DNA from: Rhodovulum sp. PH10 | Lineage (GTDB): Bacteria; Pseudomonadota; Alphaproteobacteria; Rhizobiales; Xanthobacteraceae | Length of the DNA: 46,286 nucleotides | Direction: 5' to 3' | Assembly (NCBI RefSeq): GCF_000293785.1 | Contig: NZ_AKZI01000083.1 | Span: 1-46,286 of the forward strand | Shown here: in pieces, positions 32,952-44,610 of the stretch | How positions within the stretch are numbered: position 1 is the first letter of the stretch | Layout: each line of letters begins with the position of its first letter | Program-made: the position numbers and the translations under genes | The notes under the pieces: model-generated | The model's database searches: none | What the model was told of the DNA's origin: nothing | The model's input: the letters and a program-made list of their open reading frames with translations, nothing else

Positions 32952-35681
32952 ATGAGCACCTACCGACTCGAATCGCTGTTCGCCCCCAAATCCCTGGCAC
33001 TCGCCGGAGCGAGCCCGCGCGAGCGCTCGCTCGGCCGCATCGTGCTCGCCAACATCCGCGACGGCGGGTTCAAGGGGCCGATCCAGCTCGTCAATCCGCG
33101 CTACCCCGAAGTCGACGGGATGCCGACGCTGGCGAGCATCGACGACCTCGACCCGGTGCCGGACCTGCTGGTCCTCACGGTTCCGCCGCTCGAGGTGCCG
33201 CGGTCGATCGCCGCGGCCGGGGCGCGCGGCGTCAAGGGGGTGGTGGTGATCTCGGCCGGCCTCGGCCACGGGCCGGGCTCGCTCGCCGAGCAGGCGGTGC
33301 AGGCCGCCCGCATCCACGGCATCCGCATTCTCGGCCCCAACTGCCTGGGGCTCCTGGTTCCCAGCATCAATCTCAATGCGAGCTTCGCCACCCGCAACGC
33401 CAAGGTCGGCGATCTCGCGCTGATCTCGCAGTCCGGCGCGATCGCCGCGAGCCTGGTCGAATGGGCCGCCAACCGCTCGATCGGCTTCTCCGCGGTCGCC
33501 TCGATCGGCGACGCGATCGACGTCGAGTTCGGCGACCTGCTCGATTACTTCGCGATGGACCGCAAGACCCGCGCGATCCTGATGTATGTCGAGTCGATCA
33601 CCGACGTGCGCAAGTTCATGTCGGCGGCCCGCGGCGCGGCGCGTGTAAAACCGGTGATCGTGGTGAAATCCGGCCGGCACACGCTCGGCGCCCGGGCGGC
33701 GGCGACCCATACCGGCGCGCTCGCCGGCTCGGACGCGGTGTACGATGCCGCCTTTCGCCGCGCCGGCCTTCTGCGGGTGCTCGATCTCGACGAGCTGTTC
33801 GCCGCCGCCGAGACCCTCGGCCATCTCAGCCCGTTCGACGGCAAGCGCTTGGCGATGCTCACCAATGGCGGCGGCATCGGGGTCTTGGCGGTCGACCGGC
33901 TGGTCGATTACGGCGGCCGCCTCGCGACCCTCTCCGAGGAGCGGATCGCCGCGCTCGACAAGGTTCTGCCGCCCACCTGGTCGAAGGCGAACCCGGTCGA
34001 CATCATCGGTGACGCCGATGCCGACCGCTACCGCGCCGCGCTGGAGCAGCTCGTCGCCGATCCCGGCAACGACGCCGTGCTGGTGATGAACTGCCCGACC
34101 GCACTCGCCTCCGCCGCCGACTCGGCCGCCGCCGTGGTCGACGTGATCCAGCGCGAGCGTGGCCGCGCCTATTCGCGCAAGCCCGTGCTGACCGTGTGGG
34201 TCGGCGACAACGGTGACGCCACCCGTGTGTTCGACGCCGCCGGCGTGCCGCATTACGCGACCGAGACCGAGGCGATCCGCGGCTTCATGCACATCGTGCG
34301 CTATCGCGAGGCGATGGACGCACTGATGGAGACGCCGCCGAGCGTGCCGGACCAGTTCGTCTCCGACGCCGAGGTGGCGAAATCGGTGGTCGCCGACGCG
34401 ATCGCCGAGGGAAAGACCTGGCTCGATCCGCTCGACATCGAGACCCTGCTCACCGCCTACGGCATCCCGATCGCCCCGTCCTTCCTCGCCACCAACGGGC
34501 GCGAGGCGGCCGCGGCGGCGCGGCCGTTCCTCGCCAAGGGGCAGGCGGTGGTGCTGAAGATCCTGTCGCCCGACATCATCCACAAGTCGGAGATCAACGG
34601 CGTCCGCCTCAACGTGCTGACCGAGGACTCGGTGCGCGAGGAGACCGACGACATTTTGCGCCGCGCGCGGGCGGCCAAGCCGAATGCCCGGATCACCGGC
34701 GTCACCGTGCATCCCATGTATGTCCGGCCGAAAGCGCGCGAGTTGATCGTCGGCGCCGCCGACGACCCGACATTCGGGCCGGTCATCGTGTTCGGCCGCG
34801 GCGGAACGGCGGTGGAGGTGATCAACGACAAGGCGCTCGCCCTGCCGCCGCTCGACATGAAGCTCGCCGGCGACCTGATCAACCGCACGCGGGTATCGCG
34901 GCTGCTCGCCGGCTATCGCAACGTGCCGCCGGCCGACCGACGCGCGCTCGAGCTGATGCTGGTGAAGCTCTCCCAGCTTCTCGCCGACATTCCCGAGGTG
35001 CGCGAGGTCGACCTCAACCCGGTGCTGGCGGACGAGAACGGGGTGATCGCGGTCGACGCGCGGGTGCTGGTCGCGCCGGTCGCGGCCGGGGCGCGGTCGC
35101 GTTTTGCGGTAAAGCCCTACCCGAAGGAGTGGGAGCGGCGCCCGAAGCTCGAGATCTGGGACGGGCTCGACGTGCTGGTGCGGCCGGTGCGGCCGGAGGA
35201 CGAGGGCCTCTATCTGAAGTTCTTCAAGCACGTCGGCGAGAACGATTTGCGGCTGCGCTTCTTCGCGCCGGTCAAGGAGTTCAGCCACACCTTCATCGCC
35301 CGCATGACGCAGATCGACTACGCCCGTGCGATGGTGTTCATCGCCATCGACGAGAACACCGGCGAGATGCTGGGCGGCGTGCGCATCCACTCCGACGCCA
35401 ATTACGAGAAGGGCGAGTACGCGGTGCTGGTGCGCTCCGACCTCAAGGGGCGCGGGCTCGGCTGGGTCTTGATGCTGCAGATGCTGGAATACGCCCGCTC
35501 GGAAGGCCTGAAGGTGGTCGAGGGGCAGGTGCTGCGCGACAACACCACGATGCTGAAAATGTGCACCGAGCTCGGCTTCCGCACCGAGCACGACCCCGAC
35601 GACCCGGGTGTGTGCCGGGTGGTGCTCGACCTCGCCGAGCAGGCGCGGGTGGCGGCTGCGGTGGCGAGCGCGGCCGAGTAG
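32952..35681 (+). CDS. Pat-like protein: acyl-CoA synthetase (NDP-forming) domain plus GNAT acetyltransferase
   Basis: 909 residues. The order is a CoA-binding domain (SLFAPKSLALAGASPRERSLG, residues 5-130), a succinyl-CoA-ligase-like domain (ALISQSGAIAASLVEW, then ATHTGALAGSDAVYDAAF), an ATP-grasp domain (LLTAYGIPIAPSFLATNGREA, then VVLKILSPDIIHKSEINGV, about 490-710) and a C-terminal GNAT domain (RPVRPEDEGLYLKFFKHVGEN, with SDLKGRGLGWVLM as the acetyl-CoA loop, about 735-890). This is the Pat architecture, which acetylates lysines of enzymes such as acetyl-CoA synthetase. There is no cAMP-binding domain. It is monocistronic by its flanking gaps. Confidence 0.9.
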   Translation: MSTYRLESLFAPKSLALAGASPRERSLGRIVLANIRDGGFKGPIQLVNPRYPEVDGMPTLASIDDLDPVPDLLVLTVPPLEVPRSIAAAGARGVKGVVVISAGLGHGPGSLAEQAVQAARIHGIRILGPNCLGLLVPSINLNASFATRNAKVGDLALISQSGAIAASLVEWAANRSIGFSAVASIGDAIDVEFGDLLDYFAMDRKTRAILMYVESITDVRKFMSAARGAARVKPVIVVKSGRHTLGARAAATHTGALAGSDAVYDAAFRRAGLLRVLDLDELFAAAETLGHLSPFDGKRLAMLTNGGGIGVLAVDRLVDYGGRLATLSEERIAALDKVLPPTWSKANPVDIIGDADADRYRAALEQLVADPGNDAVLVMNCPTALASAADSAAAVVDVIQRERGRAYSRKPVLTVWVGDNGDATRVFDAAGVPHYATETEAIRGFMHIVRYREAMDALMETPPSVPDQFVSDAEVAKSVVADAIAEGKTWLDPLDIETLLTAYGIPIAPSFLATNGREAAAAARPFLAKGQAVVLKILSPDIIHKSEINGVRLNVLTEDSVREETDDILRRARAAKPNARITGVTVHPMYVRPKARELIVGAADDPTFGPVIVFGRGGTAVEVINDKALALPPLDMKLAGDLINRTRVSRLLAGYRNVPPADRRALELMLVKLSQLLADIPEVREVDLNPVLADENGVIAVDARVLVAPVAAGARSRFAVKPYPKEWERRPKLEIWDGLDVLVRPVRPEDEGLYLKFFKHVGENDLRLRFFAPVKEFSHTFIARMTQIDYARAMVFIAIDENTGEMLGGVRIHSDANYEKGEYAVLVRSDLKGRGLGWVLMLQMLEYARSEGLKVVEGQVLRDNTTMLKMCTELGFRTEHDPDDPGVCRVVLDLAEQARVAAAVASAAE

Positions 35682-35752
35682 GGCAGGCCGAGTAGGGCAG
35701 GCCGGGTAGCGCAGGCGGGCAGGGCACGGCGGAGTAGCGCACTGCGAAGCGG
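35673..35752. repeat. degenerate 14-bp tandem repeat at the Pat-like gene stop
   Basis: Units of gccgagtagggcag and variants (gccgggtagcgcag, gcggagtagcgcac) repeat about five times, starting over the stop codon of the acetyltransferase gene and running into the gap. Unit identity decays towards the 3' side. Confidence 0.65.
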
Positions 35753-36455
35753 AGGGCCGGCCGGGCGCACCGCCGGGACGGCCGATGCCGCATCCGGCAG
35801 GCCGGATCGTCGGTCCGCATCGGCGGGCCGCCATCGTCGCGGCGCTGCGGCGTGGCGGCGGTGCGGCCAGGACGCCGAAGATCGGTGCGGCGGGTGCGGC
35901 GGGACGCGATGGCAACCCGATGCTGTCGCCCGATGCGGCGAGTCGCGGGCGATTCTCGATTCTGTCCGGGTTCCCGCAGCGTCGTCGCGACGAGACGGCG
36001 CCGCGACGGGCCGACCGATCTCTCGCCCCTCTCGCCCGCGCGCTCCGTCCCGGCCGGAGGAGAGCCCCGCGGCAGGCCCGGCGACGGTCCCGCCAGCGGG
36101 CCCGCCGGCGGGCGGAACGGTACCAAAAGCCCGTTTCCTGCTGCAATCGCCTGTGATTTGCATGTCGTCTTGCATGTTGCTCTGCGATGTGCCACAGCCC
36201 GTCCGCGCCGAAAAAATTCTCCTTTGCACGGCGACCGTGCATGCCGCTTCGGAGGGCAACGGGCGGCTTGCGGCGGTCCGGACGCTGGGGTAAGCGTCGG
36301 GCGTCCCGCCTGGAACGACTCCAACCGGTTCTCGCGGGGCTGCGGGCGCAGCGGGGTGTCCGGACGGGGACCGTCCGGAGCCTGGTCATCCGAGCGCGAC
36401 CGCGGACCGGCACGGCCGGCCCGGGGGGCTGTTTGTCGCAGATCAGAGGTCTCGT
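35753..36455. other. 703-bp non-coding region upstream of nuoA
   Basis: GC-rich DNA with no convincing gene; open frames on both strands are Arg/Pro/Ala-rich without motifs. An AT-richer part at 36120-36235 holds a direct repeat ttgcatgt (36158-36165 and 36170-36177) and the stretch aaaaaattct, the most promoter-like place for the nuo operon. The leader from there to nuoA would be about 220 bases. Confidence 0.45.
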
Positions 36456-36821
36456 ATGAACGCCTTGCTGCTGAACTATCTTCCGATCGTGGTGTTCGTC
36501 GCCATCGCCTTGGTGATCGTGCTCGGTCTGATGGTGGCCCCCTTCCTGATCGCCTACAAGAATCCGGATCCGGAAAAGCTCTCCGCATATGAATGCGGGT
36601 TCAATGCTTTCGACGACGCCCGTGCGCGATTCGACGTTCGGTTCTACCTGATCTCCATCCTGTTCATCATTTTCGACCTCGAGGTCGCCTTCCTGTTTCC
36701 CTGGGCGGTCGCCTTCGGCGACGTCGGCCTGTTCGGCTTCTGGTCGATGATGGTCTTTCTCGGCGTCCTGACCATCGGCTTCGTCTACGAGTGGAAGAAG
36801 GGAGCCCTGGAATGGGACTGA
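36456..36821 (+). CDS. nuoA: NADH-quinone oxidoreductase subunit A
   Basis: 121 residues, a membrane subunit of complex I. It has three transmembrane helices: [41 protein letters not shown] and [19 protein letters not shown]. The conserved loop [20 protein letters not shown] carries the quinone-site Cys. Length is normal. It is the first gene of the operon and overlaps nuoB by ten bases. Confidence 0.96.
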   Translation: MNALLLNYLPIVVFVAIALVIVLGLMVAPFLIAYKNPDPEKLSAYECGFNAFDDARARFDVRFYLISILFIIFDLEVAFLFPWAVAFGDVGLFGFWSMMVFLGVLTIGFVYEWKKGALEWD

Positions 36822-37387
36822 ACGAACGTCCGCTGGTCGCTCCCGCCCCGACGGGTGTGCTCGATCCGGCGACCGGCAAGCCGGTCGGCGCCGACGATCC
36901 CTTCTTCGCGCGGGTCGACGACGAACTCGCCGACAAGGGCTTCATCGTCACCGCCACCGACGAGATCATCAACTGGGCGCGCACCGGCTCGCTGATGTGG
37001 ATGCAGTTCGGCCTGGCCTGCTGCGCCATCGAGATGATCCACGCGGCGATGCCGCGCTACGACCTCGAGCGGTTCGGCTTCGCGCCGCGCGCTTCGCCGC
37101 GCCAGTCGGACGTGATGATCGTCGCCGGCACGCTGACCAACAAGATGGCGCCCGCCTTCCGCAAGGTCTACGACCAGATGCCGGAGCCGCGCTACGTCAT
37201 CTCGATGGGCTCGTGCGCCAACGGCGGCGGCTACTATCACTACTCCTACGCCGTGGTGCGCGGGTGCGACCGCATCGTGCCGGTCGACGTCTACGTGCCG
37301 GGCTGCCCGCCGAGCGCCGAGGCGCTGCTCTACGGCGTGCTGCTGCTGCAGCGAAAGATCCGCCGCACCGGCACCATCGAACGCTGA
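36812..37387 (+). CDS. nuoB: NADH-quinone oxidoreductase subunit B
   Basis: 191 residues. It holds the terminal [4Fe-4S] cluster N2, with ligands C70-C71 (GLACCAIEM), C135 (GSCANGGG) and C165 (GCPPSAEAL). Its N-terminal 30 residues are variable. It sits at the junction with the quinone site together with NuoD. Start ATG lies within the last codons of nuoA. An 81-base gap with AGGAGAG separates it from nuoC. Confidence 0.97.
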   Translation: MGLNERPLVAPAPTGVLDPATGKPVGADDPFFARVDDELADKGFIVTATDEIINWARTGSLMWMQFGLACCAIEMIHAAMPRYDLERFGFAPRASPRQSDVMIVAGTLTNKMAPAFRKVYDQMPEPRYVISMGSCANGGGYYHYSYAVVRGCDRIVPVDVYVPGCPPSAEALLYGVLLLQRKIRRTGTIER

Positions 37388-37468
37388 CCGGCGGACGTCG
37401 CCGGTTCCTTGCCGGCCCGACCGCGGGACGGCACGACGAAGGACGAGCCAGGAGAGTTGGGGACACCG

Positions 37469-38074
37469 ATGGACGACAGGCTCGACGAGCTCGGACAGGC
37501 GATCGAACGGGCGCTTCCCGGCGCGGTGACCGGCCATTCGGTCGCGTACGGCGACCTCACGGTGACCGCGAAGGCGAGCGAGATCGTCGCCGTGACGACC
37601 CGGCTGCGCGACGACCCCGACTTCCAGTTCGCCTGCTTCATCGACGTCACCGCGGTCGACTGGCCACAGCGCGAGCAGCGCTTCGACGTCGTCTATCATC
37701 TGTTGTCGCCGACCAAGAACCAGCGGGTGCGCATCAAGCTCGCGGTCGAGGACGGCGAGAGCGTGCCGTCGATCGTCTCGGTCTATCCCGGCGCCGACTG
37801 GTTCGAGCGCGAGGCGTTCGACCTCTACGGCGTCGTCTTCACCGGCCATCCGGACCTGCGCCGCATCCTCACCGACTACGGCTTCGAGGGTCATCCGCTG
37901 CGCAAGGACTTTCCGCTCACCGGCTTCGTCGAGGTGCGCTGGGACGACCAGCAGAAGCGCGTCGTCTACGACAAGGTCCGGCTGGCGCAGGAATTCCGCA
38001 ACTTCGATTTTCTCTCGCCGTGGGAGGGGCCCGACTACGTCCTGCCCGGCGACGAGAAGGCCAAGGTGGGCTGA
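37469..38074 (+). CDS. nuoC: NADH-quinone oxidoreductase subunit C
   Basis: 201 residues, the 30-kDa hydrophilic subunit. Diagnostic is [39 protein letters not shown], preceded by [27 protein letters not shown]. It is separate from nuoD, as in alphaproteobacteria and mitochondria, not fused as in enterobacteria. It is followed six bases on by a non-nuo gene. Confidence 0.96.
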   Translation: MDDRLDELGQAIERALPGAVTGHSVAYGDLTVTAKASEIVAVTTRLRDDPDFQFACFIDVTAVDWPQREQRFDVVYHLLSPTKNQRVRIKLAVEDGESVPSIVSVYPGADWFEREAFDLYGVVFTGHPDLRRILTDYGFEGHPLRKDFPLTGFVEVRWDDQQKRVVYDKVRLAQEFRNFDFLSPWEGPDYVLPGDEKAKVG

Positions 38075-38080
38075 GCCGCG

Positions 38081-38524
38081 ATGAAGCCCTCCCTCGTGCC
38101 CGGCCTCACGCACCGCTTCTCCTACACGGTGCCCGAGACCAAGACGGTGCCGTGCCTCTATCCGGAGGCGCCGGAATTCTCGGCGATGCCGAAGGTCTTT
38201 GCCACCGGCTTCATGGTCGGGCTGATGGAATGGACCTGCGTGCGGCTGATGGCGCCGCATCTCGACGCGGGCGAGGGCAGCCTCGGGGTGCATGTCGACG
38301 TCGACCACACGGCGGCGACGCCGCCCGGCCTGACGGTGACGGTCGACGCCGAGTGCGTCGCGGTCGATGGCCGCCGGCTGACCTTCCAGGTGACGGCCCA
38401 CGACGGGGTCGACACCATCGGCAAGGGCCGTCACGAGCGCGTGGTGGTGAGCTGGGACAAGTTCAATGCCCGCACGGGCGAGAAGGCGAAAGCCGCCGGG
38501 CTGGCGTCGGCGGAGGGTGAGTGA
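38081..38524 (+). CDS. FlK-like hotdog-fold thioesterase inside the nuo operon
   Basis: 147 residues, cytoplasmic. It looks closely like FlK, the Streptomyces cattleya fluoroacetyl-CoA thioesterase: [35 protein letters not shown], AHDGVDxIGxGxHER and FNA are all present (comparison from memory). By direct count T42, E50, H76, G69 and R120 fall at the same residue numbers as the FlK catalytic and substrate-contact residues; the lid residue F36 of FlK is M36 here. It hydrolyses an acyl-CoA by inference; the substrate is unknown and need not be fluorinated. It starts six bases after nuoC, and its stop overlaps the nuoD start (ATG at 38524), so it is co-transcribed. Confidence 0.85.
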   Translation: MKPSLVPGLTHRFSYTVPETKTVPCLYPEAPEFSAMPKVFATGFMVGLMEWTCVRLMAPHLDAGEGSLGVHVDVDHTAATPPGLTVTVDAECVAVDGRRLTFQVTAHDGVDTIGKGRHERVVVSWDKFNARTGEKAKAAGLASAEGE

Positions 38525-39714
38525 TGGCAGAGGCTTCCGTCCGCAGCTTCACGATCAATTTCGGCCCGCAGCATCCGTCGGCTCACGGCGTGCTGCGGCT
38601 GCTGCTCGACCTCGACGGCGAGGTGATCGAGCGCGCCGATCCGCATGTCGGGCTCTTGCACCGCGGCACCGAGAAGCTGATCGAGTACAAGACCTATCTG
38701 CAGGCGATCCCGTATTTCGACCGGCTCGACTACTCCTCGCCGATGTCGCAGGAGCACGTCTTCTGCATGGCGGTCGAAAAACTGCTCGGCCTCGCCGTGC
38801 CGCGCCGTGCCCAGCTCCTGCGCGTGCTCTTTCTCGAGCTGACGCGCATCAAGAACCACATCCTCAACGTCACCACCGGCGCGCTCGACATCGGCGCGCT
38901 GACCCCGCCGCTGTGGGGCTTCGAGGATCGTGAAAAGATCATGGGCTTCTACGAGCGCGCCTCGGGAGCCCGCATGCACGCCAATTATTTCCGTCCGGGC
39001 GGCGTGCATCAGGACGTGACGCCGAAGCTGCTCGACGACATCGCGGCGTGGTGCGACCCGTTTTTGAGCACGCTCGCCGACCTCGACGCGCTGCTCACGG
39101 AAAACCGCATCTTCAAGCAGCGCATGGTCGACATCGGGGTGATGACCCTGAAGGACTGCTGGGGCTGGGGCTTTTCCGGCCCGCTGGTGCGCGCCGCCGG
39201 CGCCGCCTGGGACCTTCGCCGCGCCGAGCCCTACGAGTGCTACAGCGAGCTCGCCTTCGACATCCCGATCGGCAAGCACGGCGACTGCTACGACCGCTAT
39301 CTCGTCCGCATGGAGGAGATGCGCCAGTCGATCCGCATCATCCGCCAGTGCCTCGAGAAGCTCGCGCAGCCGGACGGGCAGGGGCCGGTGCTGCCCGAGA
39401 ACAACAAGTACGTGCCGCCCCGCCGCGGCGAGATGAAGCGCTCGATGGAAGCGCTGATCCATCACTTCAAGCTCTACACCGAGGGCTTTCACGTGCCGCC
39501 CGGCGAGGTCTATGCGGCGGCGGAAACCCCCAAGGGCGAGCTCGGCGTCTATCTGGTCGCCGACGGCACCAACAAGCCGTACAAGTGCAAGATCCGCGCG
39601 ACCGGTTTTGCGCATCTCAGCGCCATCGACTTCCTCAGCAAGGGCCACCTGATGGCCGACATCACCGCGATCATCGGCTCGCTCGATCTGGTGTTCGGGG
39701 AGGTCGACCGATGA
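38524..39714 (+). CDS. nuoD: NADH-quinone oxidoreductase subunit D
   Basis: 396 residues, the 49-kDa quinone-site subunit. It has [73 protein letters not shown] and [15 protein letters not shown], ending LVFGEVDR. The ATG at 38524 has GGAGGG seven bases upstream; a GTG one codon earlier is possible. It overlaps the Uma2 gene start by four bases (ATGA). Confidence 0.97.
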   Translation: MAEASVRSFTINFGPQHPSAHGVLRLLLDLDGEVIERADPHVGLLHRGTEKLIEYKTYLQAIPYFDRLDYSSPMSQEHVFCMAVEKLLGLAVPRRAQLLRVLFLELTRIKNHILNVTTGALDIGALTPPLWGFEDREKIMGFYERASGARMHANYFRPGGVHQDVTPKLLDDIAAWCDPFLSTLADLDALLTENRIFKQRMVDIGVMTLKDCWGWGFSGPLVRAAGAAWDLRRAEPYECYSELAFDIPIGKHGDCYDRYLVRMEEMRQSIRIIRQCLEKLAQPDGQGPVLPENNKYVPPRRGEMKRSMEALIHHFKLYTEGFHVPPGEVYAAAETPKGELGVYLVADGTNKPYKCKIRATGFAHLSAIDFLSKGHLMADITAIIGSLDLVFGEVDR

Positions 39715-40304
39715 ACGCGCCGCTGCCCCCGACCGCCCGGATGACCGTGCAGGAATTCTTGGACTGGAGCGCGCGCCAGCCGGAGACCGAGCGCTACGAA
39801 CTGGTGGACGGCAGGGTGGTCGCCATGACCCGGGATTCGGTGAAGCACAATCGCGCGAAGTCGGCCGTTTACCGCGCGCTCTACGACGCGATCCAGAGCG
39901 CCCCGGTTCCCTGCGAGGTGTTCATCGACGGCGTGGGCGTCAGGGTCGGCGAGCGCACCGTGCGCATCCCGGACGTCGTCGTGCACTGCGGCGCCGAGCC
40001 CGATCCCGACGCGCTGCTGATCGACACGCCGGTGATCGTCGTCGAGGTGGTGTCGCCGTCGAGCGAGCGCGAGGACCGGGAGACCAAGCTGGTCGACTAT
40101 TTCGCCCTGCCGAGCGTCGCGCACTACCTGATCGTCGCTGGCACCCAGGGCGCCGTCGTGCATCACCGCCGCACCGGCGAGGCCACGATCGACACCCGCA
40201 TCCTCCGTGACGGCGAGATCGTGCTCGATCCGCCCGGCCTCACGGTCTCGGTCGAGGCGCTGCTCGGCCCGGCTGCCGCACCCGGCGCGAAGGAGATCAA
40301 CTGA
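39711..40304 (+). CDS. Uma2-family (PD-(D/E)XK-fold) protein inside the nuo operon
   Basis: 197 residues. The family pattern is [21 protein letters not shown] (E30), then VRIPDVVV (D88), then [23 protein letters not shown] (E112, K126), then VAHYLIVAG. These positions fit the restriction-endonuclease-like fold of Uma2/DUF820, abundant in cyanobacteria and found in mobile or defence contexts elsewhere. All expected acidic and Lys residues are present, so it may be an active nuclease, though family members are poorly studied. Its start overlaps nuoD and it ends one base before nuoE, so it must be co-transcribed with complex I. Probably a late insertion into the operon. Confidence 0.88.
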   Translation: MNAPLPPTARMTVQEFLDWSARQPETERYELVDGRVVAMTRDSVKHNRAKSAVYRALYDAIQSAPVPCEVFIDGVGVRVGERTVRIPDVVVHCGAEPDPDALLIDTPVIVVEVVSPSSEREDRETKLVDYFALPSVAHYLIVAGTQGAVVHHRRTGEATIDTRILRDGEIVLDPPGLTVSVEALLGPAAAPGAKEIN

Positions 40305-40305
40305 A

Positions 40306-41057
40306 ATGTCCGTTCGTCGCCTCGCTCCCGCGGACCAGCAGCCGAAGGAGTTCGCCTTCACCGGCGACAATCTCGACTGGGCCAAGGGGCAGATCGCCAA
40401 ATATCCGGAAGGGCGTCAGGCCTCGGCGGTGATCCCGCTTCTGTGGCGGGCGCAGGAGCAGGCCGGCGGCTGGGTGCCGCAGAAGGCGATCGAGCACGTC
40501 GCCGACCTGCTCGGCATGGCCTATATCCGGGTGCTCGAGGTCGCGACCTTCTACACGATGTTCAATCTCGAGCCGGTCGGGAAGCATCACGTCCAGCTGT
40601 GCGGCACCACGCCCTGCGTGCTGCGCGGTGCCGACGCGCTCAAGAAGGTCTGCAAGGAGAAGATCGGCGAGGAGCACCACGTCACCGCCGACGGCAAGCT
40701 CTCCTGGACCGAGGTCGAGTGTCTCGGCGCCTGCGTCAACGCGCCGATGGCCCAGATCGGTTACGATTATTACGAAGACCTCACGCCGGAGAATTTCGCA
40801 AAGCTGCTCGACGATCTCGCCGCCGGACGGCAGGTCGCGACCGGCTCGCAGATCGGCCGCCAGTGCTCGGCGCCGGAGGGTGGGCCGACCACGCTGACCG
40901 ACCTGCCGGAGCGGCCGAGCACGCCGACGCCGAAGGAGCCGGCGCTCGCCGACACCGAGCCCAAGCGGCCCGGCGAGGCCGCGAACGTCCGTGAGGAAGG
41001 GACGCCCAAGCCGCCGGTCGGCGACGCGTCCGAGGGCAGCAAGACCACTAGGCGGGA

Positions 41058-41061
<4 letters not shown>
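40306..41061 (+). CDS. nuoE: NADH-quinone oxidoreductase subunit E
   Basis: 251 residues, the 24-kDa subunit with the [2Fe-2S] cluster N1a. Ligands are C99/C104 (QLCGTTPC) and C139/C143 (ECLGAC). Family motifs are [20 protein letters not shown] and [12 protein letters not shown]. The C-terminal 60 residues or so form a Pro/Thr/Glu-rich extension beyond the folded domain. The start codon lies one base after the Uma2 stop. Its last four bases overlap nuoF (ATGA). Confidence 0.96.
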
Positions 41062-42380
<1,319 letters not shown>

Positions 42381-42413
42381 CGCGAACACGAGGGAGGCAG
42401 CCCAGCACCCATG

Positions 42414-42487
42414 CGTCATGCCCGGCCTCGAGCCGGGCATCCATCGAGCGAAGACGATGGATCGCCGGGTCGAGCCCGGTGATGACG
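42414..42487. repeat. palindromic repeat element between nuoF and nuoG
   Basis: A 33-base arm (42414-42446) matches the reverse complement of 42455-42487 at 27 of 33 positions around an 8-base loop. Each arm contains its own smaller inverted repeat (for example tgcccggc-ctcga-gccgggca at 42419-42439). Related elements are widespread between genes in Rhizobiales genomes. It can form a long cruciform or RNA hairpin within the operon transcript. Confidence 0.85.
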
Positions 42488-42522
42488 ACGGGGAGAGGCG
42501 GTCGAGCAGGAACGAACGTGAG

Positions 42523-44604
42523 ATGACAAAGATCGTCGTCGACGGCATCGAGGTGGACGTTCCGCCGGACTACACGCTCTTGCAGGCCTGCGAGGCGGCG
42601 GGCGCCGAGATTCCGCGCTTCTGCTTCCACGAGCGCCTGTCGATCGCCGGCAACTGCCGCATGTGCCTCGTGGAGCTGAAGGGCTCGCCAAAACCGGTGG
42701 CGAGCTGCGCCTGGGGCGTGCGCGACTGCCGGCCGGGGCCGAACGGCGAGCCGCCGCAGGTGCTGACGAAATCGCCGATGGTCAAGAAGGCGCGGGAAGG
42801 GGTGATGGAGTTCCTCCTCATCAACCACCCGCTCGACTGCCCGATCTGCGACCAGGGCGGCGAATGCGACCTGCAGGACCAGGCGATGGCCTACGGGGTC
42901 GATTCCTCGCGGTTCAAGGAGAACAAGCGGGCGGTCGAGGACAAGTATCTCGGTGCGCTCGTCAAGACCGCGATGAACCGGTGCATCCAGTGCACCCGCT
43001 GCGTGCGCTTCGCGACCGAGGTGGCCGGCGTGCCCGAGCTCGGCGCCATCGGCCGCGGCGAGGACATGGAGATCACCACCTATCTCGAGCAGGCGCTGAC
43101 CTCCGAGCTGCAGGGCAACGTGGTCGATCTCTGCCCGGTCGGCGCGCTGACCTCGAAGCCCTACGCCTTCACCGCCCGCCCGTGGGAGCTGACGAAAACC
43201 CAGTCGATCGACGTGATGGACGCGGTCGGCTCGGCGATCCGGGTCGACACCCGCGGCCGCGAGGTGTTGCGCATCCTCCCGCGCGTCAACGAGGACGTGA
43301 ACGAGGAGTGGATCTCCGACAAGACCCGCCACGTGGTCGACGGCCTGCGGGTGCAGCGGCTCGACCGGCCCTATGTGCGCGAGAGCGGCAAGCTGCGCCC
43401 CGCCTCCTGGAGCGAGGCGTTCCGGGCGATCGCGGCAAAGGTCGACGGCACCGGGCCGGGCCGGATCGGCGCCATCGCCGGCGATCTCGCCAGCGTCGAG
43501 GAGATGTTCGCGCTCAAGGAGCTGATGTCCGGGCTCGGCTCGCAGAACATCGACTGCCGGCAGGACGGCTCGGTGATCGATCCGGCCTGGGGCAAGGCGG
43601 CCTATCGCTTCAACCCGACCATTCCCGGCATCGAGACCGCGGACGCGCTGTTGATCGTCGGCGCCAATCCGCGCCGCGAGGCGGCGGTGCTCAATGCCCG
43701 CATCCGCAAGCGCTGGCGCGCGGGGCCGTTCCCGGTCGGCCTGATCGGCGAGCGGGTCGATCTCACCTATCCCTATCAGTATCTCGGTGCCGGCCCCGAC
43801 ACGCTCGCCGACCTCGCGGCCGGCAACGGCGAGTTCGCCGACATCCTGCGCAAGGCGGAGCGGCCGCTGGTGCTGCTCGGCAACGGCGCGACCGCGCGGC
43901 CGGACGGCGCGGCGATCGCCACGCTCGCCGCCAAGGCGGCGGTCGAGTTCGGCGCGGTGAAGGACGACTGGAACGGTTTTGGCGTGCTGCACACCGCGGC
44001 CTCGCGGGTCGGCGGCCTCGATATCGGCTTCGTGCCGGGGCAAAGCGGGCTCGACGCGACGCGGATGGCGGCGTTCGGCGGCCTCGACGTGCTGGTGCTG
44101 CTCGGCGCCGACGAGATCGACGTCGCCCCCGAAACCTTCGTCGTCTATATCGGCACCCATGGCGACCGCGGCGCCCACCGCGCCGACGTGATCCTGCCCG
44201 GCGCCGCCTACACCGAGAAATCGGGCATTTATCTCAACACCGAGGGGCGGGTGCAGATGGGCCTGCGGGCCGGCTTCCCGCCGGGCGAGGCCCGCGAGGA
44301 CTGGGCCATTCTCCGCGCGCTGTCGGAAATCCTCGGCCGTACCCTGCCGTGGGATTCGCTGCTCGCGCTGCGCACCGCGCTCTACCAGGCGCACCCGCAT
44401 CTGCAGCGGCTCGACGTGGTGGCGCCCGGCACGCCCGCGGAAGTCCACCGGCTCGCCGGCCGCTCCGGCACGCCCGACAAGGGCGCCTTCGTGCCGGCGG
44501 TGTCCGACTTCTACCTGACCAACCCGATCGCCCGCGCCTCCGTGGTGATGGCCGAGTGCTCCGCGCTCGCCCGCGACCACGACGCGCTGCGCGCCGCGGA
44601 GTAG
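42523..44604 (+). CDS. nuoG: NADH-quinone oxidoreductase subunit G
   Basis: 693 residues, the 75-kDa iron-sulfur subunit. The N-terminal ferredoxin-like domain has [20 protein letters not shown] (cluster N1b). Next come [15 protein letters not shown] (N5 region) and [17 protein letters not shown] (N4). The C-terminal molybdopterin-oxidoreductase-like domain without cofactor follows (from about residue 215), with RRGRVQM-type end motifs such as [15 protein letters not shown]. The start ATG lacks a strong ribosome site because the palindromic repeat lies just upstream; GAGCAGGAACG is the nearest. Confidence 0.96.
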   Translation: MTKIVVDGIEVDVPPDYTLLQACEAAGAEIPRFCFHERLSIAGNCRMCLVELKGSPKPVASCAWGVRDCRPGPNGEPPQVLTKSPMVKKAREGVMEFLLINHPLDCPICDQGGECDLQDQAMAYGVDSSRFKENKRAVEDKYLGALVKTAMNRCIQCTRCVRFATEVAGVPELGAIGRGEDMEITTYLEQALTSELQGNVVDLCPVGALTSKPYAFTARPWELTKTQSIDVMDAVGSAIRVDTRGREVLRILPRVNEDVNEEWISDKTRHVVDGLRVQRLDRPYVRESGKLRPASWSEAFRAIAAKVDGTGPGRIGAIAGDLASVEEMFALKELMSGLGSQNIDCRQDGSVIDPAWGKAAYRFNPTIPGIETADALLIVGANPRREAAVLNARIRKRWRAGPFPVGLIGERVDLTYPYQYLGAGPDTLADLAAGNGEFADILRKAERPLVLLGNGATARPDGAAIATLAAKAAVEFGAVKDDWNGFGVLHTAASRVGGLDIGFVPGQSGLDATRMAAFGGLDVLVLLGADEIDVAPETFVVYIGTHGDRGAHRADVILPGAAYTEKSGIYLNTEGRVQMGLRAGFPPGEAREDWAILRALSEILGRTLPWDSLLALRTALYQAHPHLQRLDVVAPGTPAEVHRLAGRSGTPDKGAFVPAVSDFYLTNPIARASVVMAECSALARDHDALRAAE

Positions 44605-44610
44605 CCCCCG

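Noticed and set aside
32859-36413. 1184-codon minus-strand frame opposite the Pat-like gene and the gap before nuoA
   Set aside because: No domain can be recognised and the composition mirrors the plus-strand gene; its extension through the gap only reflects the lack of AT-rich stops.
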